Shown: positions 38,195-49,484, counted from the stretch's first letter. The stretch is 64,000 bases of DNA from Bifidobacterium phasiani (GCF_019331775.1 NZ_JAHBBD010000007.1:1-64000), one strand, 5' to 3'. The notes: generated by a model not told the origin, from the letters alone. A program made the numbers and translations.

Positions 38195-39211
38195 TTACTC
38201 GACTGTGCTCATAATCGCATTGACAGGCAGACGGGTGGACCGGCACAAATTGATTGTGTTCGGGAAGTGACCAACCGCGATATACATGACAAGGAACTCC
38301 GTGTCGGGAACATGCATAAGAGCGCGTGTAGCCTGTTCAGATTTGCCGTCCATCATAGTATTCAATGGGCACGCGGCAAGTCCTACAGATTCCAAGGACA
38401 TAAGTAACTGCATAGCAAATAGGCCACCATCGACAAATCCCTCGTTTCGTTCCGACGGGTATAGGAACGCCTGATTGTCTGCCGTGACGAGAATCAACGC
38501 CGGCGGTGTCGCATAACCGCGGAAACCTCCTTGTATATTCAAGGCCTCAGTAATAATTCTTGAGTCAAACGTTACATGAACACGAGCCGGTTGTCTATTA
38601 CATACCGACGGAGCGGTACGGGCCAGATTCACAGCTTCATGAATTTGACTAACGGTGACAGGCTCCTCTGAATATTCACGAACTGCATGGCGGCTCTCAG
38701 CTAACTGCTTAAATGTCTTGAACTTATTATCCTTTTTCACTGCGACATCGATAGCATAACTGCCCCCCTGTGTTCCCTCATATTGTTCTGCTTCACACCA
38801 AATCTCGGGGGTAAATATGCATTTAATATTTGTTAAATCATATTTGGCTTGTCGATGTCGTTGAATGTATTCGTGGATGGTGGCTAAAGCCACGCGATAC
38901 GAGTTATCATTCTGACGTGCATCAGGGACAACGTTCTCGAGTCGCTTCATGGCAAATGAAAGATTCGTTAATGCTGTCCGACCAAAACCGTACCGAAAGT
39001 CCTTATGACTGAGGCCCTTTTCGATTTGATGAGCATAGAACACGGTTCTCGTCTGTAAGCAGGAAAGCGAAGTTGAACTCTCTTTAGCATATGAGCGAAA
39101 GAAACGTTTTCCCTGGTAATGTAAGCCCAATGCTAGCAGATAACGGGCTTTTAAAGTACGGAGAATGAGCCATAAACTTGTCGGCATAATTTTTTTAATA
39201 ATTTTTTTCAT
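38195..39211 (-). CDS. Nitroreductase-family protein of the EPS unit
   Basis: The 338-residue protein has an extra N-terminal region of about 150 residues (MKKIIKKIMPTSLWLILRTL, then FYAHQIEKGLSHKDFRYGFG) before a nitroreductase domain. That domain has ESRHAVREYSEEPVT (FMN-binding Arg region, about residues 176-190), ARTAPSVCNRQPARVHV (about 203-219) and a late GLAACPLNT (about 286-294). Nitroreductase-like enzymes use FMN and NAD(P)H. Members with this architecture are common next to pyruvyl transferases in polysaccharide clusters, but what they reduce there is unknown. It shares the operon with the pyruvyl transferase 38 bases upstream. Confidence 0.85.
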   Translation of the reverse strand: MKKIIKKIMPTSLWLILRTLKARYLLALGLHYQGKRFFRSYAKESSTSLSCLQTRTVFYAHQIEKGLSHKDFRYGFGRTALTNLSFAMKRLENVVPDARQNDNSYRVALATIHEYIQRHRQAKYDLTNIKCIFTPEIWCEAEQYEGTQGGSYAIDVAVKKDNKFKTFKQLAESRHAVREYSEEPVTVSQIHEAVNLARTAPSVCNRQPARVHVTFDSRIITEALNIQGGFRGYATPPALILVTADNQAFLYPSERNEGFVDGGLFAMQLLMSLESVGLAACPLNTMMDGKSEQATRALMHVPDTEFLVMYIAVGHFPNTINLCRSTRLPVNAIMSTVE

Positions 39212-39249
39212 AACTTTTCCTTAGTGAGAAATCCCAATGATATAAATAA

Positions 39250-40323
39250 TCAAGCCAATGCGTTTCGTAGAAAATCCATTGACTCTTCACGTAAATGAGC
39301 AAGCTCATTGTTAGGCTTAACATAGCTGATACGATCATTAAGATCAGTATTGGTTACGTCAAACCTCTCAAGGCCGAGCTGCATAGTCAGATTATAAAGA
39401 CGTGAATTGTTTTTCTTAGAAGACAGTGAATAGCGGAATTGTTTATTAAACAGAACCGAGAAACACAGACCATGAAATGAACTCGTCACTACCAATTCGG
39501 CATTATTAATAAGCCACAAAAATTCGTCCGGTCCGCAGCCCCCCATGTTCCGTGCGCCTGAAACCGGTCTTCCACTATATGCGTCTATATACAGAAGATC
39601 GGCATCTAATTGTTCAGCTGCACGTTTCGCAAAAGCCAAAGTTTGATTACGCTCGGATACAACATAGGCAAACACGTATTTTCCATGTGTCTTTACGGGC
39701 TTTTCGACTCGTTTCCACTGGCCACTCTCCAAAAGAAGTGTTGGATCAACGGAAACAACGGCATCCTTGATTCCCATTGAACAAAGAATCTCCACCCCTC
39801 TCTCTTCGCGCACGCTCAATGCATCAAAGCGCTTAAGAGCGGTCTCGAAATGCTTTTTGAGCGTATCGGGGAAGGATTTGTCGCCAAAGCTTGCCGCATA
39901 TGAAATAATTTTTTGATTTGGAAAAAGCTTATCACCAAGAACATATGTCAAGTCGTTGCCAGTAATTTGCGGGCACCATACTTGGTCGCTACCGACAATA
40001 ACGGCATTATAGTATTTTAAAATATCGTTAGTCGTATGGCAGCAATTCCCAAAAGACATGTATTTAGATTCAAAATTTCTAAATCTCCGCATTCGCAGAG
40101 AGTGTTCAGGAAATTTAAATAACATTCCAATGGCATGTTTAATGTCTTTAATGTCGACAAAAGAAGGAAAACGCGGTTCTTCGCGCATTTTGACAGCAGG
40201 GCATGTATAATTGACGATTTCCACGTCATAAGCAGACATTTGTAAACACTGAGATAGTGCATACGCCTGAAGGGTAGCACCATAATTTAGAGTGTGAATA
40301 AAAGTCAAAATACCACATTTCAT
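39250..40323 (-). CDS. Polysaccharide pyruvyl transferase family protein
   Basis: This 357-residue protein starts CGILTFIHTLNYGATLQAYAL, the family's N-Y-G-A-x-L-Q motif, and has VIVGSDQVWCPQIT (about residues 109-122), VSVDPTLLLESG, and ELVVTSSFHGLCFSVLFNKQFRY (about 286-308) with the conserved Ser-Phe-His-Gly. It should transfer pyruvate from phosphoenolpyruvate to a sugar of the right-hand EPS, in the cytoplasm or at its membrane. The motifs are closer to the family standard than in the member at 26868. It lies between the polymerase and nitroreductase genes, 14 bases after the polymerase stop. Confidence 0.9.
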   Translation of the reverse strand: MKCGILTFIHTLNYGATLQAYALSQCLQMSAYDVEIVNYTCPAVKMREEPRFPSFVDIKDIKHAIGMLFKFPEHSLRMRRFRNFESKYMSFGNCCHTTNDILKYYNAVIVGSDQVWCPQITGNDLTYVLGDKLFPNQKIISYAASFGDKSFPDTLKKHFETALKRFDALSVREERGVEILCSMGIKDAVVSVDPTLLLESGQWKRVEKPVKTHGKYVFAYVVSERNQTLAFAKRAAEQLDADLLYIDAYSGRPVSGARNMGGCGPDEFLWLINNAELVVTSSFHGLCFSVLFNKQFRYSLSSKKNNSRLYNLTMQLGLERFDVTNTDLNDRISYVKPNNELAHLREESMDFLRNALA

Positions 40324-40337
40324 CGTAATTAACTCCT

Positions 40338-41516
40338 TTACTTATTGTTTGAGCAATAGGGAAATAGATAGAATATAATAAAGGGCACGGGGATGCTTGG
40401 ATACCAATCCAAACTTGCTGCAATAAAGAAAGCTAAAACTGCGGCCGATACTATAGAAGATAAAGCATTTTTGTTCTTATCTGAAGTTGAAAAAATTCCA
40501 AGAATGAAAAAAATGAGAGCAAAAATACCTCCAGTATAAAGAATCTGAAGTATTATATTATGACAATGATTTTGATTTAATTTTGCAATAATGGTTGTTG
40601 TTTGTTCAATGCCATTTCCCCAAAAGGGAGATTCGCATATATATTTAATAGAGTTACTCCAGATATAACTCCTGCCTGTAAATGTTGGATCTTTGCCGAG
40701 TAAAATAGCAATCCTTGAGAATAACCCACTCCCAATTCCTAGTATGAGCGCAACGCTACCAGCTATGCCAATTATACTGGCCAAATTACAGCTAATTGTG
40801 ATTGATTTATGCTTATATAGTAAAAGAAAGAGAGCGGCTAATATAACAAAGCAAAGAAAAGCTACTGTAGCAGTTGCTGCGCCCTTCGCAATGTAGCTAA
40901 AACCTATCAATGCTGCATAAATCACTGCAACATATAAGGCATATTTAGAATACACAAGGCCATATATAATTAATGCACATATTAGTGGAAGAAAATAGAA
41001 AATTGATTCATTATCATATGTAAGAAAATACCAGTTTTGAGTCGTCGGGAGGGTTGATCCATATGCATAAGGAATATAACCATGTCGCATCCCCCCCACC
41101 ACATTAAAATATCTAAATATACTGATAAAATGAAAAAAACACATCATGCAGCCAGCGCAACAAAAGGCTAACAGCATAATTTTTTTATTGTAGTTAAATA
41201 GAAATCTGACTAATGTTATAAACCCAATGCCTTTTGCTGTGCCGAATATATAAGCATATATGCTCCCATCCGACTGAGATAATATTGATGACGTAAAATA
41301 GAAAAAAACATAGAAAGAAGAAAAGAATAACCATTGTTTATCTAACTTATAGCAAAGAAAATACAACAATGTTATTGAAATCGAAACAAGTACAATTCCA
41401 ATTTCAAATATTCTATAAGTTAAAACACCTACGGCATATGATTGAGGCGTAAAAAACAAAGAGAAAGCACAGATTCCAAATACAAGAGACAGTAAATTTA
41501 TATACTTGGTTCTCAT
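40338..41516 (-). CDS. Wzy-type O-antigen/EPS polymerase
   Basis: The 392-residue integral membrane protein has ten or more hydrophobic segments. Near residues 275-330 it has a large outside loop with GRSYIWSNSIKYICESPFWGNGIEQTT and LNQNHCHNIILQILYTGG, the G-R-x-x-x-W ... G-x-G ... H-N pattern of the O-antigen ligase/polymerase (Wzy_C) family. It should link repeat units outside the membrane. It differs in family from the EpsG-like polymerase of the left unit. The coding strand has a run of seven G (plus strand C at 41091-41097), a possible slippage site in an otherwise AT-rich gene. It ends 14 bases before the pyruvyl transferase gene. Confidence 0.85.
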   Translation of the reverse strand: MRTKYINLLSLVFGICAFSLFFTPQSYAVGVLTYRIFEIGIVLVSISITLLYFLCYKLDKQWLFFSSFYVFFYFTSSILSQSDGSIYAYIFGTAKGIGFITLVRFLFNYNKKIMLLAFCCAGCMMCFFHFISIFRYFNVVGGMRHGYIPYAYGSTLPTTQNWYFLTYDNESIFYFLPLICALIIYGLVYSKYALYVAVIYAALIGFSYIAKGAATATVAFLCFVILAALFLLLYKHKSITISCNLASIIGIAGSVALILGIGSGLFSRIAILLGKDPTFTGRSYIWSNSIKYICESPFWGNGIEQTTTIIAKLNQNHCHNIILQILYTGGIFALIFFILGIFSTSDKNKNALSSIVSAAVLAFFIAASLDWYPSIPVPFIIFYLFPYCSNNK

Positions 41517-41522
41517 GAATCC

Positions 41523-42461
41523 TCAACTTAGGAAATAATTCAATAATTTAAACATGTTAATCAAGAATTTATATCTATTCGCAAGTAATACAATTGCATT
41601 TTTTATCGATAATCTTTTTTTAAGATACAACTTTTGTTTTTGAGTTAGATGCGCTTCCTTGTAATATAAATCTGGCGTAGACGCAGTTCTTCTCAACACA
41701 CCAAAACATGCGTCACCATACTCCTTTACTAATTTACAATGCGGCGCGGTGATATCAGAATTCACCATGATGAGGTAACGAATATTTTTACAATTTATGG
41801 CATCATTTCTTGATATTGTTGATAGAGCAGATTCCTGTCTATCGGTCCTGTATGCATAAATGGGTTTGGAACATTTTCCATATACCAGACCTGGTTTGCA
41901 TGTTGCAAAAATGAAATCTGTGTCTTCTTGAATATGTATTCTTTCATTAAATTTGTTGTTTCCTATTATTTCCTTTGAAAAGAGTATATTCCACACAAAA
42001 GTGGGCCATCCGCAAGCAATGGGGCCATATTGTGATAGATTTTCATTAGTTACATTAGGTACTTTTTGTTTCTTGGTTTGATTTGATAATTGTAATATTC
42101 CTCGTACTAACAATGCGTCACATTTACAATCCGCAACGCACGCGGCAAGTGTTTGCAAAGCATCGGGAAGCAATGCATCATCTGAGTCCATAAAATAAAC
42201 ATATTGTCCTTTACAATGCGAAAGGCCAGTATTACGCGCACTGGATACTCCCTCGTTGGCCTTGTGAAATACTTTGCACTGCGGGTGGTTACATATAGCC
42301 TCTTGAATCCGCTGAAACGTGCCATCTGTCGATCCATCGTCGATAATAATCAATTCGTAATCTTCATAGTTCTGTTTAAGAACACTACTGATGGCATTGC
42401 CAATATATTGCTCTGTATTGTAAGCTGGCATAATAATACTTATGAAGATACGATTATTCAT
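41523..42461 (-). CDS. GT2 glycosyltransferase
   Basis: This 312-residue GT-A enzyme starts FISIIMPAYNTEQYIGNAIS, has YELIIIDDGSTDGT (about residues 34-47), GVSSARNTGLSHCKGQYVYFMDSDDAL with DxD (about 66-92) and FSKEIIGNNKFNERIHIQEDTDF (about 152-174), standard for the family. I chose ATG 42461 because it overlaps the stop of the preceding gene by four bases and has GAGGA upstream. A frame reaching 42506 would overlap far more. The C-terminal 80 residues are basic and helical. It is one of three glycosyltransferases in the right unit and is AT-rich like the polymerase that follows it by 6 bases. Confidence 0.9.
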   Translation of the reverse strand: MNNRIFISIIMPAYNTEQYIGNAISSVLKQNYEDYELIIIDDGSTDGTFQRIQEAICNHPQCKVFHKANEGVSSARNTGLSHCKGQYVYFMDSDDALLPDALQTLAACVADCKCDALLVRGILQLSNQTKKQKVPNVTNENLSQYGPIACGWPTFVWNILFSKEIIGNNKFNERIHIQEDTDFIFATCKPGLVYGKCSKPIYAYRTDRQESALSTISRNDAINCKNIRYLIMVNSDITAPHCKLVKEYGDACFGVLRRTASTPDLYYKEAHLTQKQKLYLKKRLSIKNAIVLLANRYKFLINMFKLLNYFLS

Positions 42462-43528
42462 TGCCGTCCTCGTTGCACAAATCGTGTATATACATTCCAT
42501 GACCATTGATAGATACTAAATCCAAGGAAAAGAATACATATAGCGATTTTATCCTTACGTGGTGTTCGCGCATCCCCAAAAACTGTTTTGCAGTGCTTCA
42601 GTACATCTTGTTTAATCTGTATCGCTCGTGCCTTCTGTTGGAAATCGTCACGGTCAAATGATTTCAATACACTAAGTTCATGAAATGTCAAATAACGCCT
42701 TGCAGCATGAGCAATATCATAATCATATCTTTTCAAATTTGAATATGCTTGCCTAGCAAGTTGGTAGCGATCAAAAATCCCTTTGCTGCCCTCATGTGTG
42801 ATGGAACCTTGTCTCATTACATAGTTATAAAGTGGTGCACCGCCAACAGCGACTGACTTAGCTTTATGTAGCAGTTTATAAGTAGTGCCTACGTCTTCAT
42901 AGCGTTTTCCGACAGGATATCGCACATCGTTAAACAGCTTAGAACGATAAAGCTTGCCGTGTGCGGAAACATTGACAGACTCCCCATAGAGCATCGAAAG
43001 TAATGCGTCATGTCCTGTCATCATTACCGGTTTCTTGGGCAGTTGTTTCCATGGTTTTGCCATGTCACCACACTGCATCATAAAAATGCAAGTGGAGACA
43101 TCTGAGTCTTGGAGTTGGATGTTGGTATGGAGATATTCCAGATAGGTGCTCTCCACCCAATCATCGGAGTCGATGAACGTAACATATGTACCGCGCATAC
43201 GTTCAATGCCGTAGTTTCGCGCGTCTGATAGACCACCGTTCTTCTTATGCAGGCAAATGATTCTATCGTCCAGCTCGCATAGATCCTCGCATAGATCTCC
43301 TGACCCATCCGTGGAGCCATCGTCAACAAGAATTAATTCGAAATCGTCGAATGTCTGTCGAAGCACCGAGTCCACGCACGCACGTAGGTAATCTTTGACG
43401 TTGTAAACCGGGACGATGATGCTAATGGCCGGATCGCCCTCCGGCTGCACAGCGATGGTGCTTTGTTCTCGTGAAGCTATCGCATCCTGTGAAGTTGACT
43501 GTTTTGATGAGACAACATCGCTATGCAA
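42458..43528 (-). CDS. GT2 glycosyltransferase
   Basis: This 356-residue GT-A enzyme has an extra N-terminal tail of about 30 polar residues, then ISIIVPVYNVKDYLRACVDS, FELILVDDGSTDGSG (about residues 68-82), GGLSDARNYGIERMRGTYVTFIDSDDW with DxD (about 100-126) and a GKLYRSKLFNDVRYPVGKRYEDVGT block (about 191-215). The frame has no ATG near its start. The TTG at 43528 is used here, overlapping the previous gene by 8 bases; a GTG about 26 codons later is the alternative. It is cytoplasmic and lies in the right EPS operon. The donor sugar is unknown. Confidence 0.88.
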   Translation of the reverse strand: MHSDVVSSKQSTSQDAIASREQSTIAVQPEGDPAISIIVPVYNVKDYLRACVDSVLRQTFDDFELILVDDGSTDGSGDLCEDLCELDDRIICLHKKNGGLSDARNYGIERMRGTYVTFIDSDDWVESTYLEYLHTNIQLQDSDVSTCIFMMQCGDMAKPWKQLPKKPVMMTGHDALLSMLYGESVNVSAHGKLYRSKLFNDVRYPVGKRYEDVGTTYKLLHKAKSVAVGGAPLYNYVMRQGSITHEGSKGIFDRYQLARQAYSNLKRYDYDIAHAARRYLTFHELSVLKSFDRDDFQQKARAIQIKQDVLKHCKTVFGDARTPRKDKIAICILFLGFSIYQWSWNVYTRFVQRGRQ

Positions 43529-44366
43529 GGCTCAGTCCCCACTTCCTGAAGTAGATGGCATACGATTTCAGATGTTCCTTGAATAATCGCGGATTCTTGT
43601 GCGATCCTTGCTCCCACTTGTGGACTACAACTGCATCAGGGCAGTAGACGAGCTGAGACACCTGATTAACGCGGCGGCACAAATCGGCATCTTCCAAATA
43701 CATGAAATAGGAGTCATCAAAGCCGCCAAGTTGTTTAAGCAATTTCGTACGGGCGAACAGGAAGCTGCCTTGACCGAAGGGAACCTGGAATGGCTTGGAA
43801 TAATCCTTGTCGCTCATGGTGTGCCAGTAATCACGCTTGCGCAACCGATTTTTAAGGAACATGCGGTTGAATGCGTCGAGAACGGTGATGTTACGACGGT
43901 ATACCTTCAAAGGATGTCCCTGGGCGTCCACCATTCGCGGAATACACATTCCCACGTCCGGGTGTGCATCCATAAACGACTTCAACGCAGTCAGGGTGTC
44001 GCCGATGAAAAGAATGTCGGGGTTGACGTAAGCATGGTACTGTGAGTTCACCATGTCCAGCGCCACGTTGTTCGCCCGGCCAAAACCAAGATTCTCGTGC
44101 ACGTCTACATATAGAAATCGATGAGCGATGAGAGCAGAACCAGGTCCAAAGCCATCATTCGAAAACTCGCTGACGAATCGGTTGCGTTCCTCTATTAGGG
44201 GATCCCCGGAACTGAGATTGCTATTGTCGACAGCAATAATCTGGAATTGCAATCGGGAATCAGTGAATTGCATCAGCGACCGTATCATGGCCGCCGGTGT
44301 ACGATAGTCCCGATACAAAACCACCGATAATGAGATAGGCATCGCCACATTCACCGCATTCGTCAT
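43521..44366 (-). CDS. GT2 glycosyltransferase, rhamnosyltransferase-like
   Basis: This 281-residue enzyme resembles WbbL/RfbF-type rhamnosyltransferases: ISLSVVLYRDYRTPAAMIRS at the start, IIAVDNSN (about residues 43-50), NLGFGRANNVALDM (about 93-106), HAYVNPDILFIGDT (about 112-125), VPFGQGSFLFARTKLLKQLGGFDDSYFMYLEDADLCRR (about 196-233) and VVHKWEQGSHKN. The rhamnose genes just upstream make dTDP-rhamnose a likely donor, but that is inference. ATG 44366 has AGGAG upstream, inside the stop region of a small frame. It is the first glycosyltransferase of the right unit and overlaps the next by 8 bases. Confidence 0.9.
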   Translation of the reverse strand: MTNAVNVAMPISLSVVLYRDYRTPAAMIRSLMQFTDSRLQFQIIAVDNSNLSSGDPLIEERNRFVSEFSNDGFGPGSALIAHRFLYVDVHENLGFGRANNVALDMVNSQYHAYVNPDILFIGDTLTALKSFMDAHPDVGMCIPRMVDAQGHPLKVYRRNITVLDAFNRMFLKNRLRKRDYWHTMSDKDYSKPFQVPFGQGSFLFARTKLLKQLGGFDDSYFMYLEDADLCRRVNQVSQLVYCPDAVVVHKWEQGSHKNPRLFKEHLKSYAIYFRKWGLSLA

Positions 44367-44368
44367 GG

Positions 44369-44602
44369 TCAGGACTCCTGCAACATTGACCAGCGAAACG
44401 CCAATGGTGACGTCATTCGAGTTGCCGGCATAGCAAACGTCAGAAATGTAAGTGCCGAATGCTTCGGAAGGGTATTCGATTGCTTAACGCATGAACCTGA
44501 CATATACCGCGAAAACACTAAAAGCCACAGCCGTTGCACGATTCTGGAATTTGCCAGCACACGACCTCTTTCCCGTATGCGGTCACACAATCCCCAACTC
44601 AT
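44369..44602 (-). CDS. Possible small coupled protein, 77 residues
   Basis: The ATG at 44602 overlaps the rmlCD stop by four bases (ATGA), and the frame ends at a TGA two bases before the next ATG. This layout is typical of a translated gene in an operon. The sequence MSWGLCDRIRERGRVLANSR is followed by one weakly hydrophobic stretch (LWLLVFSRY), and the last 30 residues do not look strongly protein-like. It may be the degenerate remnant of a larger gene. No family is recognised. Confidence 0.35.
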   Translation of the reverse strand: MSWGLCDRIRERGRVLANSRIVQRLWLLVFSRYMSGSCVKQSNTLPKHSALTFLTFAMPATRMTSPLAFRWSMLQES

Positions 44603-46074
44603 GCTGTCGCTCCTTTTTCGATGTAGGCTTTCAACGATTCGCGCCAGTCGGCGGGCTGGTAGCCGGTGGTTTCGATCTTGTTGAGGTCGAGGGTGCTGTA
44701 CGCAGGCCGGGGCGCGATGGGGCCGGCGGCGCTCGCGTAGTACTCGCCGGTAGACACGGGCCTGACCTTGTCCCCGTTGCCGTTGGCCAGGTCGAACACC
44801 ATCCGGGCGATCTCGCACCAAGAGGCGGGCTCGCCCGAACCGGTCAGGTCGTACGTGCCGTACGGCGCCGGGGCGGTCGGCTCCATATCGCCCTGCCGGT
44901 AGCCCAGCAGATGGAGGATCGCGCGCGCCATGTCCGAGGTGAACGTGAGCCTGCCGACCTGGTCGTCGACCACCGTCGCCTGGGAAAGCTGGTCATCCGG
45001 GTCCGCGACCCGATCCGACAGGGCCTTCATCGTCCGCACGAAGTTATGCCCCTCGCCGATCACCCAGCTGGAACGCAGGATGTAATGACGCGGGCAGCCG
45101 GCCACCGCCAGGTCGCCCGCCGCCTTCGATTGCCCGTACACGCCCAGCGGGCCGAACGGCTCCGACTCGTCGTGCGTCTCCCGCGTCCCATCGAACACAT
45201 AATCGCTCGACACGTGCACGAGCGTGATGTTATGCTCCGCGCAGACGCGGGCGAGCAGCGCCGGCCCGGTCGCGTTCGCCTTCCACGCCGCCACACGCCC
45301 CTCGTCGGTCTCGGCCTTGTCCACGGCCGTGTACGCGCCGCAGTTGATGACGGTGCCGTACAGACTCCAGTCAAATTGGCCGTACTGCCCGGGATCGGAC
45401 ATGTCGAACGTGTCGATGTCGCAGTAGTCGAACCCGGGCAGCCCCAGCTCGTCCGCCAGCGCGTGGACGGCGCGGCCGAGCTGCCCGTTGCAGCCGGTGA
45501 CCAGCGTGCGCCGCGGGGCCATCGGCAGCGCGTCCTTGAGCATCGGGTGGTGCCTGTCCGCCTCGGACAGCTCGCACTCGTCAAGCGGGATCGGCCACTC
45601 GATACCCAAATCCGGGTCGGCGAGGTTCACGAACGTGTACGTCCTCTTCAGCTCCGCGCTCCAATGCGCGTTGACCAGATACGTGTACGCGGTGCCGTCC
45701 TCCAACGCCTGGAAGCTGTTGCCCACACCACGCGGGATGTAGATCGCCTTCGACGGGTCCAGCACCGTCGTGAACACCTGGCCGAAGCTGCTTCCGGGCC
45801 GCAGATCCACCCACGCGCCGAACACTGAACCCGTCGCCACGGAAATGAACTTGTCCCACGGCTCCGCATGAATCCCGCGCGTCACACCACGCTTCGCATT
45901 GAACGAGATGTTGTTCTGCACCGGACCGAAATCCGGCAGACCCAACGCCGTCATCTTCGCGCGCTGCCAGTTCTCCTTGAACCAACCACGATTATCCCCA
46001 TGCACGCTCAGATCGAACACCAGCACACCGGGAATATTCGTCTCCGAAACCCTCAGATCCTTCTCAAAATCCAT
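44599..46074 (-). CDS. rmlCD: Fused dTDP-4-dehydrorhamnose 3,5-epimerase and reductase
   Basis: One 491-residue protein carries the last two steps to dTDP-L-rhamnose. Residues 1 to about 185 are the RmlC cupin: FKENWQRAKM, FNAKRGVTRGIHAEPWDKFI (with the catalytic His region), GSVFGAWVDLRPGS and YIPRGVGNSFQALED. Residues about 188-491 are the RmlD reductase: RTLVTGCNGQLGRAV as the NAD(P)-binding loop, INCGAYTAVDKAE, VSSDYVFDGT and YGQSKAAGD with the catalytic Tyr-Lys. The start MDFEKDLRV at 46074 lies 8 bases after the rmlB stop; the longer frame from 46140 overlaps rmlB. Fusion of the two enzymes is known in bifidobacteria. GC-rich base use marks it as older in this genome than the following glycosyltransferases. 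Confidence 0.93.
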   Translation of the reverse strand: MDFEKDLRVSETNIPGVLVFDLSVHGDNRGWFKENWQRAKMTALGLPDFGPVQNNISFNAKRGVTRGIHAEPWDKFISVATGSVFGAWVDLRPGSSFGQVFTTVLDPSKAIYIPRGVGNSFQALEDGTAYTYLVNAHWSAELKRTYTFVNLADPDLGIEWPIPLDECELSEADRHHPMLKDALPMAPRRTLVTGCNGQLGRAVHALADELGLPGFDYCDIDTFDMSDPGQYGQFDWSLYGTVINCGAYTAVDKAETDEGRVAAWKANATGPALLARVCAEHNITLVHVSSDYVFDGTRETHDESEPFGPLGVYGQSKAAGDLAVAGCPRHYILRSSWVIGEGHNFVRTMKALSDRVADPDDQLSQATVVDDQVGRLTFTSDMARAILHLLGYRQGDMEPTAPAPYGTYDLTGSGEPASWCEIARMVFDLANGNGDKVRPVSTGEYYASAAGPIAPRPAYSTLDLNKIETTGYQPADWRESLKAYIEKGATA

Positions 46075-46082
46075 GACGCGCC

Positions 46083-48001
<1,919 letters not shown>

Positions 48002-49004
48002 CAGACATTCCCCTCCAGGCCCGACCGCGCCTACAGTTGCGCGTCCCGACGGCCCACCACAGAAGGAACATAACGGCGCTTATCAGACGAACATACGCAC
48101 ATCAAGGCCCTTCTTTCCTTCGATTCATACGCTTGGTTCAGTATACATACCCCCCAGGTCATACGGGGTACCCCGTAGGGCAGTCCCTCATGTTGCCCCC
48201 GGCAACAAGCCGGCATACCCACTCACGTTAATCACAGCGTTCACAGTAAGGGGGAATGGCGTCGCTTCCAGCCGCTTTACTTTTCACTGCTTTCTCACAA
48301 ACCGGCCGGCATTGGGCTGCAATTCAGCGCATACCCTCGTATGCCTGCGCCTGACTTCGATGCCCTCGTCACCCCATGCCTTTCACCGGAAGACCGCCCC
48401 GCGCCTACGCCGCCGCGGACGACGTGGCGCTTAGGACGAGGAACCACACGAGAACAACACGACAGCGATCGGCCGCACGGAATACCGGTATTGGGTGGTA
48501 CGCGAGCACAGGAGGGCCATGTTGTCGGCTATGTGTAGCGGATATGAGGGCCTGCGGACATCCATCTGCATTACGTGCGGTCACTTTGCCGGGATACCGG
48601 CGATAGATCCGGCGCAATACCGCCATCCATACCCGGCGCATCGCGTATACCCAACCTCACGTAAGGCAATTCGATGTCCGCAGCGCGCCGAATCTACCGC
48701 ACGTAATGCAACTACGCCTCAGATTCCCGACACATACGACGGCGCGTATGTCATAATCGCCATATTCGACGCAAACCCGAGCAAAAATACTGGTCGACCA
48801 CACAAACGTCACCACTATCGGCAAACAACATCACATTAATTCGAGTTATTTCATTCAGGCAATACCACCGGCAATTGCATCACATATCAATCTAGCGCAT
48901 AATATTTATTGTCTTATTGCCGAATCATTGCTTCAGCAATTTGCCCAATACGCGCCATATAATTCAACACATAACACCCATCCAAATATCGAAAGGAATT
49001 GCAC
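48002..49004. promoter_or_regulatory. 1-kb intergenic region upstream of rmlA
   Basis: The region separates leftward rmlA from the rightward 159-aa gene. It holds a -10-like TATACT for the rml operon at 48140-48145 and a short palindrome CGGGGTACCCCG at 48165-48176. The 163-bp palindromic element lies at 48536-48698. An AT-rich stretch from about 48760 to 48960 probably carries the right-hand promoter. AAAGGA at 48991 is the ribosome site for the gene at 49005. No extra gene is supported. Confidence 0.55.
48536..48698. repeat. 163-bp imperfect palindromic element, copy 2
   Basis: It begins TAGCGGATATGAGGGCCTGC and ends with the complementary ATGTCCGCAGCGCGCCGAATCTACC. It shares the left-arm order TAGCGGAT, TGC-GACA-CCATCTGC, then GTG-GG and CTTT-CCGG with copy 1 at 9551-9714. 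The inner parts have changed more but still pair. The two copies lie outside the two ends of the EPS core. Confidence 0.65.
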
Positions 49005-49484
49005 ATGGCTTCCCTGCAGGGTTTTCATGAGATTTCGCTGGCCGCACCCGCCAGCAAGGCCGTCATGACCATCACCAGCGCCGCGATCCGCTTCAACAAG
49101 GCCACCGCCGCCGAGCTCGGCTACCCCTCGCACGTGCGCGTGCTCGTCAACGAATCCGCCAAGCAGGTCGCAATCCAGGCCTGCTCCGCGGACGAGGAGA
49201 ACGCCATCAAGTTCAGCAAGCCTGCCGACAAGCAGACCGGCTCCGTCAGCATCAAGGCCCCGGCCGTGCTCGTCACCATCTGCTCGTTCTTCGAGCTGCA
49301 CAACCCCTCCGAGGACGAGATCGACTACCGCTCCATCCAGGGCGTCAGCCAGCCGGACGACAAGGCCATCATCTTCGACATCAACGACGCCAAGGCCGGC
49401 ACGATGAAGAAGCGTGGCCGCCGCAAGGCCTCGGAGGTTCCCGCCGCGAACGAGAACGAGGGCGAAGCGAATCAAGGCGAGTAA
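49005..49484 (+). CDS. Small conserved protein of unknown function
   Basis: The 159-residue protein starts MASLQGFHEISLAAPASKA, followed by a compact alpha/beta region (MTITSAAIRFNKATAAEL, HVRVLVNESAKQVAIQA) to about residue 120. A basic KKRGRRK motif and an acidic Asn/Glu-rich tail follow. I do not recognise a named family. The strand pattern AAIRFN-x-AAELGYP-x-VRVLV recalls small swapped-hairpin or phage-associated proteins, without firm support. AAAGGA lies 8 bases before the ATG. It is not in an operon and is convergent with the EEP gene. A probable terminator follows at 49612-49660. Confidence 0.75.
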   Translation: MASLQGFHEISLAAPASKAVMTITSAAIRFNKATAAELGYPSHVRVLVNESAKQVAIQACSADEENAIKFSKPADKQTGSVSIKAPAVLVTICSFFELHNPSEDEIDYRSIQGVSQPDDKAIIFDINDAKAGTMKKRGRRKASEVPAANENEGEANQGE

